Source: Tannerellaceae bacterium
GTDB lineage: Bacteria; Bacteroidota; Bacteroidia; Bacteroidales; Tannerellaceae
Direction: 5' to 3'
DNA: 7,314 bases
NCBI GenBank assembly: GCA_031273385.1
Contig: JAISRY010000053.1
Location: 1 to 7,314, forward strand
Shown: piece after piece, positions 5,507 to 7,314 of the stretch
Layout of the letters: each line of letters opens with the position of its first letter
Position numbering within the stretch: the stretch's first letter is position 1
Translations under genes and position numbers: made by a program
Notes under the pieces: generated by a model
Database searches by the model: none
Seen by the model: the letters and a program-made list of their open reading frames with translations, nothing else
What the model was told of the DNA's origin: nothing

Positions 5507-6610
5507 TCAATCCCATTTCCATCCCAATCCCACATGATGCCCGTCCCTCCAGAAAGGAATGCCGTAGCGGACACTCAAATAGATACTGACCAATAGCGAA
5601 ATGACCCAGATAATGAGCAGCGCCCATTTCACCCCATTCGGTAATGGCTTGTATTTGAATATCTGACTGCAAATGGCATAGATTACCGTCAGTATCGGGA
5701 TGCCGATCAGCAATATGGTACTGATACTCCCTATTGCCACCAAATAATCGGGATAGCCGGAAATCCAGTTCCAGTCCGTTGAGGGCATGATATGATACAG
5801 CAGGCCGGCTCCTCCACCGAAAATCAGTGCGACGATCACGATAATCATGATAAAGAGGACGAGCAAAAGCGGCGGTACGAGGATAAGCCCCACTATGATA
5901 ACGGCGATCTTCATCAGGACGCCGAGTATGTTGACGAACGTATCGCCAAAACGCTGGAGCGCTGTGCGCGGCCTGTCGGAATTGATGTAGTCGTTGACGC
6001 TGGAAGAGACTTTCCGAAAGCCATCCGTCACGGTCTTGCCGATATTTTCGACCGTTACGCTCTCGCCGCGCATCTGTAACTTTTCAGACGCCGTATAAGC
6101 CATCGGCGTAATCAGCCACAGGATACAGTATATGGGAATCGTGATTCCGTAGGCGAACACCAGGAGGAAGAGGCCGATACGGATCGGGGTCGGATCCCAA
6201 TCCATGTATGCGGCAAAACCGCCTGCCACGCCTCCCAATACCCTGTCGTCGGGATTGCGGAAGAAGCGTTTGCTCACCCGCTCTTTTTTGTGTGCGCCAC
6301 CCTGCGACTTTGCCGATTGTTGTTGATCCGGGTCAGCGGAAAGGTCTTCGCCAAACAATTCTTCCACCTTTCCCATCCGTGTGATGACATTCTCTACATG
6401 CGCAATGGTAATCACCTCGTTTCCCAACCGGATCCTTTCGTTCAGCATTTCCGAAATACGCAGCTCGAAATCGCTCAAGATCTCTTCCGCACCCTCTTCC
6501 TTTCTTAAATGGATGCGCAGGTTAGTCAAGTACTTATCCAATAATTGATAGGCGTCTTCGTCTATATGGAAAACCCTTCCTCCCAAATTTACTGTCAGTG
6601 TCTTCTTCAT
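5507..6610 (-). CDS. PspC-domain membrane protein with HAAS-like N-terminus
   Basis: 367 residues in three parts. Residues 1-90 are soluble and mainly helical: LLDKYLTNLRIHL (23-35), an acidic helix EEILSDFELRISEML (42-56), then VITIAHVENVITRMGKVEELFG (66-87). This helix pattern with a C-terminal MGKVEEL resembles HAAS domains, which are encoded next to PadR-like regulators. After a polar linker (91-112), a PspC domain occupies about 113-172: RNPDDRVLGGVAGGFAAYM, then a hydrophobic helix to ITPMA. The rest carries further membrane segments near 229-268, 289-312 and 328-346, and ends in a Trp/His-rich tail. PspC proteins take part in envelope-stress responses, but here the regulator is PadR, not PspF. 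It starts 12 bp after padR, so they form an operon. Function is inferred, and no catalytic residues are visible. Confidence 0.85.
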   Translation of the reverse strand: MKKTLTVNLGGRVFHIDEDAYQLLDKYLTNLRIHLRKEEGAEEILSDFELRISEMLNERIRLGNEVITIAHVENVITRMGKVEELFGEDLSADPDQQQSAKSQGGAHKKERVSKRFFRNPDDRVLGGVAGGFAAYMDWDPTPIRIGLFLLVFAYGITIPIYCILWLITPMAYTASEKLQMRGESVTVENIGKTVTDGFRKVSSSVNDYINSDRPRTALQRFGDTFVNILGVLMKIAVIIVGLILVPPLLLVLFIMIIVIVALIFGGGAGLLYHIMPSTDWNWISGYPDYLVAIGSISTILLIGIPILTVIYAICSQIFKYKPLPNGVKWALLIIWVISLLVSIYLSVRYGIPFWRDGHHVGLGWKWD

Positions 6611-6622
6611 TGTTTTATTTGT

Positions 6623-6949
6623 TTAATTATTTCTGATATGATTTATGGTATCGTTCAATTCCTCCCACGAAGCCTCCAGTTCACCCAAAAAAAGTTCGCC
6701 TTTATCGGTGAGCCGGTAATATTTGCGGGGAGGCCCCTGTGTAGACTCTATCCACTGGTAACTCAACAGTTCGCTGTTTTTCAAGCGTGTTAAGAGAGGA
6801 TATAAGGTGCCTTCAACAACAATCAGCTTTGCTTCTTGCAGTTTCTGAATAATATCGGAGGTGTAGGCCGCCTCTTTCTTCAGGAGCAAGAGGATGCAAT
6901 ACTCCAACGACCCTTTTCTCATCTGTGACTTTACGTTTTCTACATTCAT
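6623..6949 (-). CDS. PadR family transcriptional regulator
   Basis: 108 residues, the size of short (subfamily 2) PadR proteins. The winged helix-turn-helix covers about residues 10-85: RKGSLEYCILLLLKK (11-25), YTSDIIQKLQEAKL (29-42), the recognition region VEGTLYPLLTRLKNSELL (45-62), and the wing ESTQGPPRKYYRLTDKG (68-84). A C-terminal helix (85-106) is the usual dimerisation element. Family members are dimeric repressors that often control their own operon with a linked membrane protein. This fits here: the PspC/HAAS-like gene starts 12 bp downstream, and an 11-bp inverted repeat covers the padR promoter. No effector-binding feature can be identified. The ATG at 6949 lies only 19 bp from the -7 element, so the leader is very short and has no Shine-Dalgarno. 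Confidence 0.93.
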   Translation of the reverse strand: MNVENVKSQMRKGSLEYCILLLLKKEAAYTSDIIQKLQEAKLIVVEGTLYPLLTRLKNSELLSYQWIESTQGPPRKYYRLTDKGELFLGELEASWEELNDTINHIRNN

Positions 6950-6967
6950 GTTGCGTTGATTTTAATG

Positions 6968-6999
6968 CAAATATATGTATTGCACGTGTACCATGCAAT
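6968..6999 (-). promoter_or_regulatory. Promoter of the padR-PspC operon
   Basis: On the minus strand, ATTG (6996-6999, one mismatch to TTTG) is followed after 20 bp by TATATTTG (6968-6975), a perfect TAnnTTTG. The start codon of padR is 19 bp downstream of the -7 element. Confidence 0.7.
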
Positions 7000-7004
7000 A
7001 CATA
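6974..7004. promoter_or_regulatory. Putative PadR operator palindrome
   Basis: TATGTATTGCA (6974-6984) and TGCAATACATA (6994-7004) are perfect 11-bp inverted repeats separated by 9 bp. The left arm touches the -7 element and the right arm covers the -33 element of the padR promoter, so a bound dimer would block RNA polymerase. The outer ATGT/ACAT ends recall known PadR operators, although the spacing is longer than the ATGT-N8-ACAT arrangement I remember for PadR itself. The inner TGTA-N8-TACA (6987-7002) is another possible dyad. Confidence 0.65.
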
Positions 7005-7076
7005 CTACTATGATTTATTATACTTTAACACGAATAATATGAAAACGGTGCGAGCAAGGATGCGGGAGGGTACATA
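7005..7076. other. Non-coding spacer before the tandem repeats
   Basis: No gene, promoter or terminator can be supported. The segment CGAGCAAGGATGC (7051-7063) matches 11 of 13 bases of the repeat-unit core in the adjacent array, so it may be a decayed extra unit. Together with the array and the downstream sequence, it makes 6950-7314 a stretch of more than 360 bp without a recognisable gene. Confidence 0.4.
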
Positions 7077-7164
7077 CTCTTTCGAGAAAGTATGCATCCT
7101 CTTTCGAGAAAGTATGCATACTCTTTCAAGAAAGTATGCATCCTCTTTCGGAAAAGGATGCATC
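7077..7164. repeat. Four tandem 22-bp repeats with ATGCAT dyads
   Basis: Units begin at 7077, 7099, 7121 and 7143. Each starts CTCTTTC and ends ATGCAT plus one base. Units 2 and 3 differ from unit 1 by one base each (last base C to A; position 8 G to A), and unit 4 differs by three (positions 9, 10, 15). Two dyads alternate along the array: CTTTC-GA-GAAAG and the ATGCAT palindrome. The latter extends to 12-bp perfect palindromes at 7111-7122 and 7155-7166. Since 22 is not a multiple of 3, the array does not encode a repeated peptide, and the frames crossing it are not credible genes. Confidence 0.9.
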
Positions 7165-7253
7165 CTATATAAATTCCAGGGGCAACGCATTAAGGAACGT
7201 GAAATAAATAACCTATAATGATTGCATTTAAAATGATTAAATTTTGCAAGGCT

Positions 7254-7273
7254 TACATCCCGTTAGGGATGTA
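7254..7273. repeat. 8-bp perfect hairpin, possible interspersed repeat edge
   Basis: TACATCCC (7254-7261) and GGGATGTA (7266-7273) form a perfect stem with the loop GTTA. It is followed by TCGCTCGGTAGAAT and a GC-richer stretch that runs off the window. This sequence looks familiar to me as a recurrent intergenic motif in Bacteroides and Parabacteroides genomes, but I cannot verify this here. An AT-rich dyad, ATTTAA/TTAAAT (7226-7231, 7237-7242), lies just upstream. No T-run follows the hairpin on either strand, so it is not a typical terminator. Confidence 0.45.
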
Positions 7274-7314
7274 TCGCTCGGTAGAATGGAATGCGCCTCT
7301 CCAATCCCTGCATC

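Noticed and set aside
7077..7164. A CRISPR array
   Set aside because: The 22-bp units are directly adjacent with no spacers, and no cas gene is present.
6925..7218. Open frames on both strands across the 22-bp repeat array (for example 97 codons plus, 60 codons minus)
   Set aside because: The repeat period is not a multiple of three, so no repeated peptide is encoded. The translations match nothing recognisable and there is no promoter or ribosome-binding signal.

Overview
The window comes from a member of the Bacteroidota, most likely the order Bacteroidales (a Parabacteroides/Tannerellaceae-like gut anaerobe is my best guess, but the genus is inference). The evidence is threefold. Promoters match the Bacteroides -33/-7 pattern (TTTG, then TAnnTTTG about 20 bp on). 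Nearly all genes lack a Shine-Dalgarno sequence. The proteins are of Bacteroidales type. All ten genes are chromosomal housekeeping or stress genes. I see no transposase, phage gene, tRNA, rRNA or CRISPR array.

Layout. Positions 1-296 are non-coding: a CCTTCACC repeat cluster, a degenerate direct repeat, and a hairpin that probably ends dps transcription. Positions 297-2296 (minus strand) hold recF, then a DUF721/DciA-like gene overlapping it by ATGA, then dps with its own promoter. Positions 2405-3599 (plus) hold a membrane-anchored TPR protein and ribH. pyrH (3629-4339, minus) converges on ribH. Divergent promoters at 4360-4437 serve pyrH and the greA-HIT pair (4549-5435, plus), which ends at a strong intrinsic terminator. 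Positions 5507-6949 (minus) hold a two-gene unit: a PadR regulator, then a membrane protein with a PspC domain. Positions 6950-7314 are non-coding: a palindrome over the padR promoter, four 22-bp tandem repeats, and a hairpin that looks like the edge of an interspersed repeat.

How the genes fit together. RecF and the DUF721 protein belong to replication and replication-linked repair. Dps protects DNA from iron and peroxide. RibH makes the flavin precursor lumazine, PyrH makes UDP, and GreA rescues backtracked RNA polymerase. PadR and the PspC protein look like a self-contained regulator plus membrane-sensor module.

Most worth checking are three items: a terminator-like hairpin inside the unusually long greA leader; the PadR/PspC unit, whose membrane protein carries a HAAS-like N-terminal helical domain and whose promoter is covered by an 11-bp inverted repeat; and the 22-bp repeat array whose flanking bases vary in a pairing-compatible way.
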